A stretch of 64,000 nucleotides of DNA, taken from NCBI GenBank assembly GCA_031258195.1, contig JAIRNF010000039.1:1-64000 (forward strand), written 5' to 3'. The notes under the pieces were generated by a model, which did no database searches, had not been told where the DNA came from, and was given only the letters and a program-made list of their open reading frames with translations. Shown piece by piece: positions 47,132 through 57,400 of the stretch. Each line of letters opens with the position of its first letter. Within the stretch, counting starts at the first letter, position 1. The translations under genes and the position numbers were made by a program. The DNA comes from Prevotellaceae bacterium. Lineage in GTDB: Bacteria > Bacteroidota > Bacteroidia > Bacteroidales > UBA932.

Positions 47132-49123
47132 TTACAGCGTATCGAAATAACTAAGCGCAAATATTAGTATCATAAATAGCAATGCGTACAGTATATAGTG
47201 CTGTATTTTTCCGGTTTGGAAAATTGCCAACCGGAAAAACCACTTATTCATCCATCTTAGCGGCTTATTAATCAGAGTACTGTTCAGCACATCGTGTTCT
47301 TTCCCCTTAAAGGTTCTGCGAACCGGAAATATCTCATCCTCTGCAATAGGTTTCATATCTCGCTTATAACGGGTAACGGGATTAACCAAGTGTGCAAAAT
47401 CGCTTACGTACGAAGACGACGTGTATTGCTGTCGGCTATCGGGTGCAGTATATCCGCACCCCCATGTAGGTCCGTATTTTACTGTGCGGCGGGCTATTAT
47501 GGCTTTCCGAATAAAATACAGCAACACAACAGTAGCAATAAATATTGCACATACCAAGCCTACCTTACTTAATACCGCCGCTATTCCTTGTGTTTCGTAA
47601 AATGCGTTTGTATAATTTATCTTTAAGCATTCACCTGCTATATCGCCCAACGGACGAACAAACACCATCGAAAACAAGCCTATTGCAACAATAAGAATAC
47701 TTGAAATAATAAGCGGCTGAAGCATACTTTTACCTACCTCTTTAGTTGCCTGCGCCTTCCTGCTACGAGGCTCTCCTAAAAACGCAATGCCAAACGCTTT
47801 GCTGAACACAATAATAGAAAGTCCGCCGATAAGGGCAAGCGATACGATTGCAGACATTAGAAGCGCAACAGCACCAACGCTGCTACCAGACAATGAATCG
47901 AACGCTCCGCTATAGATTATAAACTCAGAGATAAACCCGTTAAACGGAGGTAAAGCGCATATTGCAACAGAACCTATAAGAAAGAAGAGCGAGGTATATG
48001 GCATACGCTTTACCGCACCGCCCATCAACTCCATATTCTGTGTGCCTGTTGCCTTGGAAAGCGACCCTGCGCTAAAAAACAGTAACGATTTAAATACCGA
48101 GTGGTTAAAGGCATGTAGTAACGCGCCTGTAAAACCGTAAACAGTAAGCAGGTCGTTACCATACGCTTTTCCAAGAATAGCCAGACTCAACCCGATACCA
48201 ATAATACCCATATTCTCGATACTGGAATATGCCAGTAACCGCTTGATATCTTTCTGCACAATGGCAAGACATATGCCAAACAATCCGGTAATAATAGATA
48301 CAATAAGAAGAAATACACTAATGGTAAAGAAATCGGCTTGTAAATGGCTTATAACCCTTACCAAACCATATAACCCCATCTTTATAATAGCACCAGACAT
48401 AAATCCGCTAACATTTCCGGGAGCTGTTGGGTGTACTTCTGGTAGCCAAGTGTGTAACGGCACAAAGCCAGCCTTCATCCCAAATCCTAAGAAAAAGAGC
48501 AAAAACAATCCGAAGTTAGGGTTAGATGAAAAGTAGCTGCCGAGCGCATCGAAGCTCATTTCTCCCGTTGATTTCTTTAGTAGCATAAACGCAGCAAGGA
48601 ACATAAAAAAGCCGATGTGCATTTGTACTAGGTAGCTGATGGCAGCCTTTAGCTTCTTGCGCTCTTGCCCATCAAGTATAACCAGAATAAAGGATGCGAT
48701 TGTCATTAACTCCCAAGCCAGCAGGAATGAGTAGCCATCGCGTAAAACCAACGCAAAAATCATAGAGAAATACAGCAATGCATACGAAAAGTAATGCAGC
48801 GATGCCTGCTGAGATGATTTATTCGTAAGATGGTACTTTAAATATCCATATGAATACCAGATAGCTACCACAATTGCAACATCAACCAGTAGTATAAAAA
48901 ATGCGCTTAGCTTGTCTAGTGCTATTACGCTATTGCCAAAGAAAAGTATAGAAATTCGTTGTTGTATGATTTCTCCGCCAAGTAACGAACTTAGCGCCAT
49001 ATAGCCCGATATGGCAACACTGCTAAAAATAAGAGTGGCTATATAAAAATACTTACCCTTGCTTTTTACAAAAAAGACAAGCGGCGTAAGTAACATTAAG
49101 GCTAGAAAAACACAAAACAGCAT
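47132..49123 (-). CDS. hyfB: Hydrogenase-4 component B-like proton-channel subunit
   Basis: 663 aa, a NuoL-type antiporter subunit with about 16 helices. LAWELMTIASFILVILDG (the conserved TM5 Glu), GFGMKAGFVPLHTWLPEVHPTAPGNVSGFMSGA, KDIKRLLAYSSIENMGIIGIG, and HAFNHSVFKSLLFFSAGS are all present, so the ion-path residues are retained. The C-terminal region holds the sequence KYGPTWGCGYTAPDSRQQYTSSSYV, typical of HyfB. First gene of the run; transcription is towards lower coordinates. Confidence 0.92.
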   Translation of the reverse strand: MLFCVFLALMLLTPLVFFVKSKGKYFYIATLIFSSVAISGYMALSSLLGGEIIQQRISILFFGNSVIALDKLSAFFILLVDVAIVVAIWYSYGYLKYHLTNKSSQQASLHYFSYALLYFSMIFALVLRDGYSFLLAWELMTIASFILVILDGQERKKLKAAISYLVQMHIGFFMFLAAFMLLKKSTGEMSFDALGSYFSSNPNFGLFLLFFLGFGMKAGFVPLHTWLPEVHPTAPGNVSGFMSGAIIKMGLYGLVRVISHLQADFFTISVFLLIVSIITGLFGICLAIVQKDIKRLLAYSSIENMGIIGIGLSLAILGKAYGNDLLTVYGFTGALLHAFNHSVFKSLLFFSAGSLSKATGTQNMELMGGAVKRMPYTSLFFLIGSVAICALPPFNGFISEFIIYSGAFDSLSGSSVGAVALLMSAIVSLALIGGLSIIVFSKAFGIAFLGEPRSRKAQATKEVGKSMLQPLIISSILIVAIGLFSMVFVRPLGDIAGECLKINYTNAFYETQGIAAVLSKVGLVCAIFIATVVLLYFIRKAIIARRTVKYGPTWGCGYTAPDSRQQYTSSSYVSDFAHLVNPVTRYKRDMKPIAEDEIFPVRRTFKGKEHDVLNSTLINKPLRWMNKWFFRLAIFQTGKIQHYILYALLFMILIFALSYFDTL

Positions 49124-49292
49124 ATGCCGGTTAATATTTGGCGTAAAGGTATATAAAGCTTACTAATAGGCAAAAGAGATTTTTCTGTTGTAGGAGCATT
49201 TTGCGATTAAGTGCTACTAGCAAAGGCTTAACCTATTTTAACTCTCGAGTCGCCTCTTATTTTCTAGCTTTGAAATCAATCTTTAATAAAAA

Positions 49293-49932
49293 GGTTCAAG
49301 GTTAGCCAAGCGACTTGAAAAGTTATTCAACGATCTTTGAGTTAACGAGTAACGCGTATTATTTTCGGTCGCGTATTTCAGGGGATCGACTTCGATTGAT
49401 TTTACGACTTTTCAGCCTTGATGTCGAGGCGAAAGAAGTCGCGGAATTTATCGGCGTCTCGCGTCCGGCCGTAAACGGATTTCACAACACGTTTCGCGCG
49501 CGAATCGCCCGGCTTCGCGAAGCCGAAAGTCCGTTCGCGACCGGGGAGGTCGAGCTCGACGAGAGCCGCGTCGGGGTCGGGCGCGCGGGGGGAATCCGGA
49601 GAAGAGGAGCCGGGGGCGAGCTCCCCGTTTTGGGTATGCTTAAGCGAGGCGAAAAAGGTTACGCCCGAATCGAGCGAAACGGCTCCGCGGGTGAGCCGCT
49701 ACCCGTTCTTAAGGGGAAAGCCGATACGGACGCGGTCGTTTATTCCGACGGACACGACCGTATCAACGGAATCGAGAGCTTCCGGGGACTCCGCGAAGCG
49801 AGGCTCGCAAAGCGCCGAGGCGTTCATAAGCGCGCTTTCCAGCCACGCGTTAAAGAGCGCGAGTTCGGGTACGACAGTTACCCGATTTTACTCGACGAGC
49901 TTAGAAAATTACCACTTAACTAATCTTGAACC
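49293..49932 (+). mobile_element. IS1595-family (ISXO2-like) element, internally deleted, 640 bp
   Basis: It is bounded by terminal inverted repeats GGTTCAAGGTTAG (49293-49305) and CTAATCTTGAACC (49920-49932), with one mismatch. The interior is strongly GC-rich: the 60 bases 49561-49620 hold 47 G or C. TAATAAAA occurs next to both ends, offset by one base, possibly a target duplication. The element is shorter than full IS1595 elements (about 1 kb). A second remnant is at 18414-18718. Confidence 0.82.
49315..49923 (+). pseudogene. IS1595-family transposase, lacking a catalytic-core segment
   Basis: 202-aa frame. The N-terminal zinc-binding part is short. VELDESRVGVGRAGGIRRRGAGGELPVLGMLKR holds the first catalytic Asp, and VVYSDG the second. 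In family members about 25 residues (with HxxxFxxx and NHGxxF-like sequence) separate this from the INGIESF motif, but here HDRINGIESF follows at once. The deletion removes part of the DDE fold, so it is probably inactive. Codon use is very different from the flanks. Confidence 0.78.
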
Positions 49933-49971
49933 ATAATAAAATATATTTATTCTTCAGAACCTTTTGCTGTT

Positions 49972-50559
49972 TTAGCCTAGTATGCCGCTTAGTTGCGCGT
50001 CCAGCAGCTTAGTAAACTCCTTGTACGTGCCGGGTTGTAGCCTGTTTTCGTAAAATACCAGCACGCCTGTTATCGTAAAGCGTAGCAGCTGTTTTTTGCT
50101 TTCGGCTTCTTCGGCTGTTAGCTCTCCATTGCCTACAAGGTACTTCCATTGCTCGTCGCAGAGAGTATCCAGCGAGTGATAGATAAGCCCCGACGTTTCT
50201 TTTTTAGCGCATAGATCGCCCATACGCTCTAAAAAGAATAGCCCGAAAACGCCCGGATACTCGTTAAAGTAACCTACGTATGCTTTTACGATATCTTTAA
50301 TTTTTTGCTTTCCTTCCGGACTTTTTTTGGTCTTTACCTTTACATGCTCCTCGCACTCTGCCTGAAATTCTTTTACGCATTCGAAAATCAGATCGTTCAG
50401 ATCTTTAAAGTAGTTGTACAGCGTGGCGTAAGAGTAGCCCGCGCGGTCGGCGACAATACGCACGCTAACCCGCTTAAGACCTTCGCCCTTAAGCAGCTCT
50501 TTGGCGGCCTGAATAAAGTACCCTTTAATGCGCTGCTCTTGAATTTGTTTTTTGTCCAT
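49972..50559 (-). CDS. TetR/AcrR family transcriptional regulator
   Basis: 195 aa. The N-terminal HTH reads GYFIQAAKELLKGEGLKRVSVRIVADRAGYSYATLYNYFKDLNDLIFECVKEF, a complete TetR DNA-binding domain; the C-terminal part is an all-helical ligand domain. Divergent from the outer-membrane receptor gene at 50819, with a perfect 14-bp palindrome in between. Control of that receptor and of itself is inferred. Confidence 0.9.
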   Translation of the reverse strand: MDKKQIQEQRIKGYFIQAAKELLKGEGLKRVSVRIVADRAGYSYATLYNYFKDLNDLIFECVKEFQAECEEHVKVKTKKSPEGKQKIKDIVKAYVGYFNEYPGVFGLFFLERMGDLCAKKETSGLIYHSLDTLCDEQWKYLVGNGELTAEEAESKKQLLRFTITGVLVFYENRLQPGTYKEFTKLLDAQLSGILG

Positions 50560-50652
50560 AGTTTTGTTAGCTTGCGTTATTAATTGATTTAACGACGCGA
50601 AAATAATAAATATTGTTCATAATTAAAAATAATGTAAATTTTTTTAGCTATG

Positions 50653-50666
50653 TTAAGCATGCTTAA
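50653..50666. promoter_or_regulatory. Palindrome, candidate TetR operator
   Basis: TTAAGCATGCTTAA is a perfect 14-bp palindrome in the gap between the divergent TetR gene and the receptor gene. Size and position suit a TetR dimer. Binding is inferred. Confidence 0.5.
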
Positions 50667-50818
50667 GCTGTTTGCGTGACACGAAAAAAGATAGGCTTAT
50701 TGTATGCCTGGTATGCGAGACAATCATTATTTTTTCTATTTTGGCTGCGACAATTCGCCGTTTACTCCGTCTATATGGTAGCTACTTATTCGGATTAAGA
50801 ACTTAACACGCTAAGCTT

Positions 50819-53222
50819 ATGAGGCTAAATTTCGCTGTAAAGGTTATCATCACTATGTTTTCATTAGTACTATCGGTGGCTTATACATACGGGCATACGC
50901 TTACCGGAAGGGTTAACGACCCGCAGGGAGAGCCTGTCGCCTATGCTACCGTTGTTCTGCTAAAGGCAGATTCTACCATAGCCGCAGGAGGTATGTGTAA
51001 CGACAAAGGTTTGTTTACCCTTACCTGCGAAGAGTCGGGCGAATACATTCTGCGAATTTCGTTCGTGGGATACAAGAATTTTTCGCAATCGCTGGCTATT
51101 ACCGGGGGTAAGGACTTAGGCGCGCTTACTCTGGATGAAGACGCCACCCGGCTTGCCGAAGCCGTTGTTAAGGCGGATATGGTAAAGCGTAAAGCCGACG
51201 GGTATATGTTCATACCGTCGGGTAGCGCCATTACCACCGGGCGAACCTCGTTAGAGCTGCTGAACTACGCGCCCGGTGTTTGGCTTAGCAAGGATGGTAA
51301 GATATCTATTAACGGACGGGGAGGCGCCCGGGTAATGATAAACGACCGCGAGCTGAACCTGTCGGGCGAAGAGTTGGCCGCATACCTAGAGAGTATTGAC
51401 GCCGAACAGATTGCTTCTATAGAGGTAATTCCCGAAGCCGGGGCGCAATACGATGCCAGTGCTACCGGAGGCATTCTTAAGATAACGCTAAAACGCTCGT
51501 CGGTTGCCGGGTTGATAGGGTCTGTAGGGATGCGCTTAGCGATGGAAGACAGGGAGATTCCTTCTTCTATACGCCCCACCTTTAACCTCGACTACCGTAA
51601 AGACCGCCTGAGCCTTCACGCAAACATGGCTTATACCGGAAATAATATCAGAGAAGACGATACCGAGAACACCCGCTATTTTTTCGGTAACATGCGCGAA
51701 ACCGAGAACAATACGCTGCTTAGGAAAAAAGCCACTGCTTACGGAGGGAGAATTGGCAGCGTTTACGAAATTTCATCGCGCCATGCGGTAGGGGTGGACT
51801 TTGATTTGTCGAAAGGCGATAACAACAGCAAATCGAGAGGAAAAGGCGAGACGAGAGTCGGCACCGATAAGTCGGTCATAGCAAGCCTCTACAACTCCGA
51901 TACGGATGTAAACCGTTACAGCGCGTCTCTTAGTTATAAGGTAAAGACAGATAGTAAAGGGTCGGGCTTGACTCTTGTTACCGATTACTTATATAGCAAA
52001 AGAGTTTGGGACGAGTACAACTACTCTTCCGAAACACCTACTGTGGGTTTACCTATAGAGAGCGGCGCTATTGCCGAGCGTTGGAGCAATACCAAGCTCT
52101 ATACGGCAAGAACCGACTATAAGCGGTATATAAGCGATAAGCTGCGGCTTGAAGCGGGAGCAAAATATACCCATACCAATATGGACACCGAAATTGAAAA
52201 CGAAAAGCTGGCGGGTGGAATTTGGCAACCCGAAGTTGATCTGAACGACCACTACCGCTATAAAGAGAATATTTTTGCCGGATATGTTAATGCTACGGCT
52301 AGCCTTAACAGGTTTAATTTGGTTGCCGGATTGCGCGTAGAAAATACGTCGTTGAGTTCGCATTCGTTCATTCGCCCCAGCGAAAGTAAAGACCAAGACT
52401 ATACCGATTTTTTCCCTACGGCGCGGGTACTATATTTTATGAATCAGAAAAAGGGACACATGCTAAACGTAGGGTATACCAGAAGTATCAGACGACCCAG
52501 CTTTAGCGAGCTTAACCCGTATAAAATACAGATGGATAACTACGCCTATATTATCGGTAATCCCGATATGGAGCCGGAGTACAGCAACAGCTACAGCATA
52601 ACAGGCATGCTTTTCAATAAGTATTCGCTTACGCTTTCTTTGCAGGATAATAAAGATGTAGTCCGGCAAATTGTAGTGGCAGACCCTGTCGATCCTAATA
52701 TTATGTACTATCAGCACACTAATATAGAGCTACGTTGTCGCGCTAAACATGCCGGTAGAACCGGCAAAACGGTGGCGAATGGGTGTGGATTTGGTTTACC
52801 TCTATTCAGAAAACCGCATTAAAGAGTATAACCTAAACGGCGGAACATTTCAGGGCAGAATGAACAACATATTTACGCTACCGAAGAGCTGGAGTACAGA
52901 GCTGAACTATATGTATGTGTCGGGAGCCATTCAGGGTAACATGAGGATAAGCGCCATGAACATACTGAGCGCAAGTGTTAAGAAAGGCTTCTTCAACAAC
53001 AAGCTTACCGCTTCGCTTTTTGTCGATAATGTGATAGATAACGGCGGCTATACCATAAAAATTACTACAACGGAACCGGGACGCTTTACCAAACACCTTC
53101 GCTCTCATAACCCCGGAACCATTCGTAGCTACGGGCTGTCGCTCCGCTGGAACTTTAAGGCGGGTAAAGACGTAAAAGTACAAAAGGTAACCATAGGTAA
53201 CGAGGAGGAAAGGCAGCGGTAG
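50819..53222 (+). pseudogene. TonB-dependent receptor-like outer-membrane protein with one frameshift
   Basis: The first frame (50819-52822) has a signal peptide, a carboxypeptidase-regulatory-like domain (LTGRVNDPQGEPVAYATVVLLKADSTI), a plug-like domain (GRTSLELLNYAPGVWLSKDGKISINGRGGARVMIND) and a long beta-barrel of the OMP_b-brl_3 type. The frame breaks near 52727-52740; the next frame carries YVVALNMPVEPAKRWRMGVDLVYLYSEN...and on to YGLSLRWNFKAGKD, the barrel end. A one-base change would restore about 800 aa. The type usually imports a ligand with TonB. It is divergent from a TetR gene. Sequencing slip or real mutation cannot be told apart. Confidence 0.78.
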
Positions 53223-53310
53223 CTGGAAGGCTAATTAGTGGCTGGCTGTTAATAGCGAGTTGATACTATTCTGTAGTAAATGCCCTGCCAAAACACGGTG
53301 TTGGCTCCCC

Positions 53311-53339
53311 CGTCATTTCGAGCGCAGCGAGAAATGACG
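53311..53339. repeat. Short dispersed hairpin repeat
   Basis: CGTCATTTCGAGCGCAGCGAGAAATGACG folds on itself with TCATTTC/GAAATGA arms. It is the shortest copy, with nearly no loop, and lies between two converging broken genes. Confidence 0.8.
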
Positions 53340-53364
53340 AAAGAGTTGTAAGTATTCTACATAT

Positions 53365-53847
53365 CTATTTTTTGTACACCGCGACAATATCCTCAATCGT
53401 AGTATCGCGCCTAAGATATTTGGTGTAGCCGGTAGTATATGGCCAATCGTCGAAGAAAATTTTCAGCCGTTTGTTCTTGCCGCGCCTAACGCGGTAGTCG
53501 GTAAACGTTTCGGTAGACGCGCCGCTTTCGTAATAGTGCCGGCAGAATCCGCCAACCAGGTTATTGAATGTTTCTTCGCCGAGCCAACAGTATAGTATAG
53601 AGAACAGTATCGCGCCACGCGCGTAAGAAAATCCTGTCATGTTCTTGTTGCCGTACTCAGCCATCGGAATGCCCTTCAGCCGCTCGTTTCGGGCGACTTG
53701 AGCGTTAAGCCGGCGGAGGTTTTGGTCGGCTCGCTCTTTGGTGTATCCTTCGGGTTCGTCGCCCGGCTTTTCGGCGGCAAGTACCTGGCGGAAAGCGGCA
53801 AGCTTGCGACGAATAGCCTTTACTCTGCCTCTGATCGAATCCTCCAT
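53365..53847 (-). pseudogene. M1 family metallopeptidase remnant (C-terminal part)
   Basis: 160-aa frame. Its second half reads GNKNMTGFSYARGAILFSILYCWLGEETFNNLVGGFCRHYYESGASTETFTDYRVRR...IFFDDWPYTTGYTKYL, the part that follows the HExxH...E site in M1 aminopeptidases. No zinc-binding HExxH is present and the N-terminal half is unlike M1. The coding-like stretch to its right (about 53885-53999, TIINEATQAEETLKALAVLEADRIKGKQ) may be another scrap. Probably non-functional. Confidence 0.65.
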
Positions 53848-54486
53848 ATCGCTTGTACAGCTTACTTTTAGCGCGGCCCCATCCGACCTCCCCGCTGTCG
53901 GGCTTTGAGGAGGTTGTATAAGCCCTGCTTACCCTTAATGCGGTCCGCTTCGAGTACGGCTAGCGCCTTCAGCGTTTCCTCGGCCTGCGTTGCTTCGTTT
54001 ATAATTGTACTTGCCTTTTATGCGCTAAAACCTTTGTTTTATCGCCGTTTTCAGACTATTTTAGGGGCGTAATTAAAGCTATTCTATCGTTCTTAACGTT
54101 TCGCCGGGCGATTATTAAGCTCGAATTAAAGCGAAGTACGATTCGTTTTTTAAGGGGGGAGGCGAATTTATATTTTAATCGGCTAATTTATAGCTATTTA
54201 TATTGTTTATTTCGGGTTAAAGAATCTGTACGATTCGTTTTACCCCCCCATACATAGAATTTTTTATTGCTAACATGCGTTAAAGAGAATAAAAAAATAT
54301 TATATTTGCTAACTATTAGTTCGGATTTGGATATTCTAATATAATAACGTTTTTTTCTTTCTTTTTTATATATAAATTATAGATTATCTTACAGACGCGA
54401 TAAAACACAGACATTTTTATATATAATTTCAACATCTACTGTGCTTTTTATAAAGTTAACCTATTAATAATTTAAACTATCAACTT
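53848..54486. other. Intergenic region with remnant coding and promoter of the large T9SS gene
   Basis: The left part (to about 54010) still reads coding-like on the minus strand but has no start. The rest is AT-rich. It holds a TATATTTG element at 54301-54308 with no -33 at the normal distance. The leader to the ATG at 54487 would be about 170 bases. No regulatory RNA was recognised. Confidence 0.5.
54301..54308 (+). promoter_or_regulatory. -7 element (TATATTTG) for the 1896-aa gene
   Basis: A perfect TAnnTTTG. The implied 5' leader is unusually long (about 170 bases) compared with other genes here. Confidence 0.5.
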
Positions 54487-57400
54487 ATGAAGAAACTGAA
54501 ACACTTTTTAGCCCTGTGGGGGCTAATAGCGTTCGGGTTACTTGCTAACCCGCTCAACGCGCAAGTCAGTGAAGGTGGGGTTCCACCCAGTTTTGCTTAT
54601 CCGGATGTTTTAAAGTCATTTAAAGCGCCGGCTATGGTTTACGCCGATTTCGATGTCGCAAAACAAATTGAGCTAGACAAGAAACAGCGCGAAGAAGCAG
54701 GGAGCATAGCGCCTGTGAAAATAGGTAAAATGCTACCTGTTAATTTTACGATGGAAAACTCTGGAGAATGGACGACATTGCCGGACGGCACGGAGATTTG
54801 GAGGTTAACAATTCAATCCCCCGACGCTCTTGCTATTATGTTGTACTATGATGAGTTCTACATTCCGGAAGGAGGTAAGCTTTTTATTTATAATGCTACC
54901 GGTTCTCAGGTGTTGGGCGCATATACGAATAAGACCAATCCCAACAGAAGGAAGTTCGCGACAGAGTTCATTATAGGAGATAAGCTAACGCTCGAATATG
55001 TTTCGGAAGGCGGCTCTTCTTTCGATGCGAAGTTTATTTCAAAAATGAATATTCCGAAGATAAAAATTACAGATGTAATTTATGGATACGACAACATAGT
55101 CGTTTACGACGAGGGGGGTAACGTTTTGAAAACAGGATGGTATAACAGGGCGGAGAACTCTTGTATGGTAAACGTTAACTGCTCGGAAGGAGCGAGCTGG
55201 CAAGATCAGAAAAAAGGTGTGGCCGCCAGTGTAGCGCCGGTGGTTAGCGCGCCCGGTTATGTAGGATTATGTAGCGGAACCGTTGTAAACAATACGTTGC
55301 AAGATTTAACCCCGTACTACCTTACCGCGTGGCACTGTTTCGAAGAAGGATCGGATTATTATCTGGATCAGGCTCTGTTTTATTTCCATTACGAGCTGCC
55401 CGGTTGCGAAATGCTGCCTACGGCGCCAACAGGTTCTAAAACAATAACGGGAGCGGAAATTCTTGTAAGCAGTAGTGCTAACGGAGGTTCTGATGGTATG
55501 TTATTGCAATTATTACAGAACATACCGGAAGACTACGACGTGTACTATAACGGTTGGGATAGGAGAGACATTCCCGCGACTAGCGGTGTCGGTATTCACC
55601 ACCCGGGCGCCGACGTAAAGAAAATATCAACCTTTACGGCTCCGGCAACGACCTCGACATGGAACGGAGGCGGTTATATTGGAGCTACTAATGCGCATTG
55701 GACCGTATCTTATGTCGCTACGGCCAACGGTCATAGCGTAACTGAGGCAGGTTCTTCGGGTTCGCCTTTGTTTAACCAAGATGGTTTAGTAGTAGGTACG
55801 CTTACGGGAGGAAATTCATCTTGCTCTTATCTTAATGGTATTAATCGATATGGAAAGTTTTGGTACCACTGGGATAAGGAGGTTTCGCAAGAAATGAAAC
55901 AATATTTAGACCCCAGCGATAGCGGAGCCGAAACGCTCCCCGGAACATACGTCGCGGGTACGATACCTACCGCCGCATTTGCGGCGAGCGCTACCGATAT
56001 TTATGCGCTAGAATCGGTAACTTACGTTGATAAATCTTCGTTGGCAACGACTTGGACATGGACTTTCGCGGGCGGTACTCCGGCTTCTTCGACGGAAAAA
56101 AATCCTCCGGCGGTTACTTACAACGCGCCGGGGGTATATGAAACAAAGCTGGTAATTAATAAAGATACGCCGGAAGAAAGCGAAGCCACCAAAACAATTA
56201 CCGTGACCCTAAAAGGCGGTACGCCCGTTGCTCCCGTCGCCAATTTCAGCTTGGTTGAGAATGTTATTTTCGAAGAATATTTTTCCGCCACGAGCATCCC
56301 TACCGGTTGGACCGTAGAAAAGCGCGGCGCGGGCTCCGAAACATGGAGACGCTTCAGTAGTAGTACTAGTCCGAGTCCCGACCCCGTTTCTCCCACATCC
56401 TTCGCGTATCATAGATGGGATGATTATAATATGGTCGACGGCTGGTTAATTTCTCCTTCGATCGCTATTCCCGCCATTGGCGCTGACGCTCAGTTCTACT
56501 GTTCGGGAGGAGGGTCGTACCATCAGTATGCTTTAACATATTTCTATGTAATTGACGCGGCTAATACCGAGGTGGAATTATGGAATAACGGACATTTGGT
56601 TACAAGTCCTACTTATGTATGGGATCATCCGAGTATAGACCTATCCGCGTATGCCGGTCAAACGGTTAAGTTGGCATGGCGTTATCAAGGACAAGGCGGC
56701 GACGCGGCAATGATTGATGGGGTTGTCGTAAAAACATACGATCCTAGCGCTAAAGTAACTATAAATGTAGGCGATTATGTAACCCCTATAAACCTTTCTA
56801 TCGGTCCTCCCGTTTTTTACGAATGGACATTTAACGGTAGCGAGACCCCGACATCCGATAAGGAAAATCCGGGTCAGATCCGCTATATGAATCCGGGCGT
56901 ATACGATGTTGCTTTATGGGTAAAGAATACGATTGATGAAAATACCCGTACGCTAACAGGCGCGGTAACCGTAGTGGATGTTGTTCCGGAGGTCGCCTAC
57001 GAAGCAAGTATCGGCTATACCCGTAGAGAAAATTATGGGCTGTTCTTACCGACAGGCGCGGAGGTTGACTTTACCGACAAGTCGCTTAACTATCCGACTT
57101 CTTGGGAGTGGACGTTCGAAGGCGGAACCCCCGCGTCCGCGGCTACGCGAAACGTAGAAGGCGTAGAGTTTGCCGCCGAGGGAGAGTTTGATTTTAAGTT
57201 TAAGGCTACGAACGGAGCGGGTAGCGGAGAGATTAACATACCGGACGGAACTAAAGTCGGTTACGCTAGAGATACCATCTGGAATATGAGCTACGGAGAA
57301 TCAGGCTCGGAGCATCATACATATACATATGGCAACCTAACGGGTACGAATTCGTATGACCAGTCCGCTCTTGCCGAATTTTTTGACGCTCCCGCCGCTC

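Noticed and set aside
49285..49941. 8-bp target-site duplication at the IS1595-type element.
   Set aside because: TAATAAAA occurs near both ends but offset by one base in AT-rich sequence, so chance similarity cannot be excluded.
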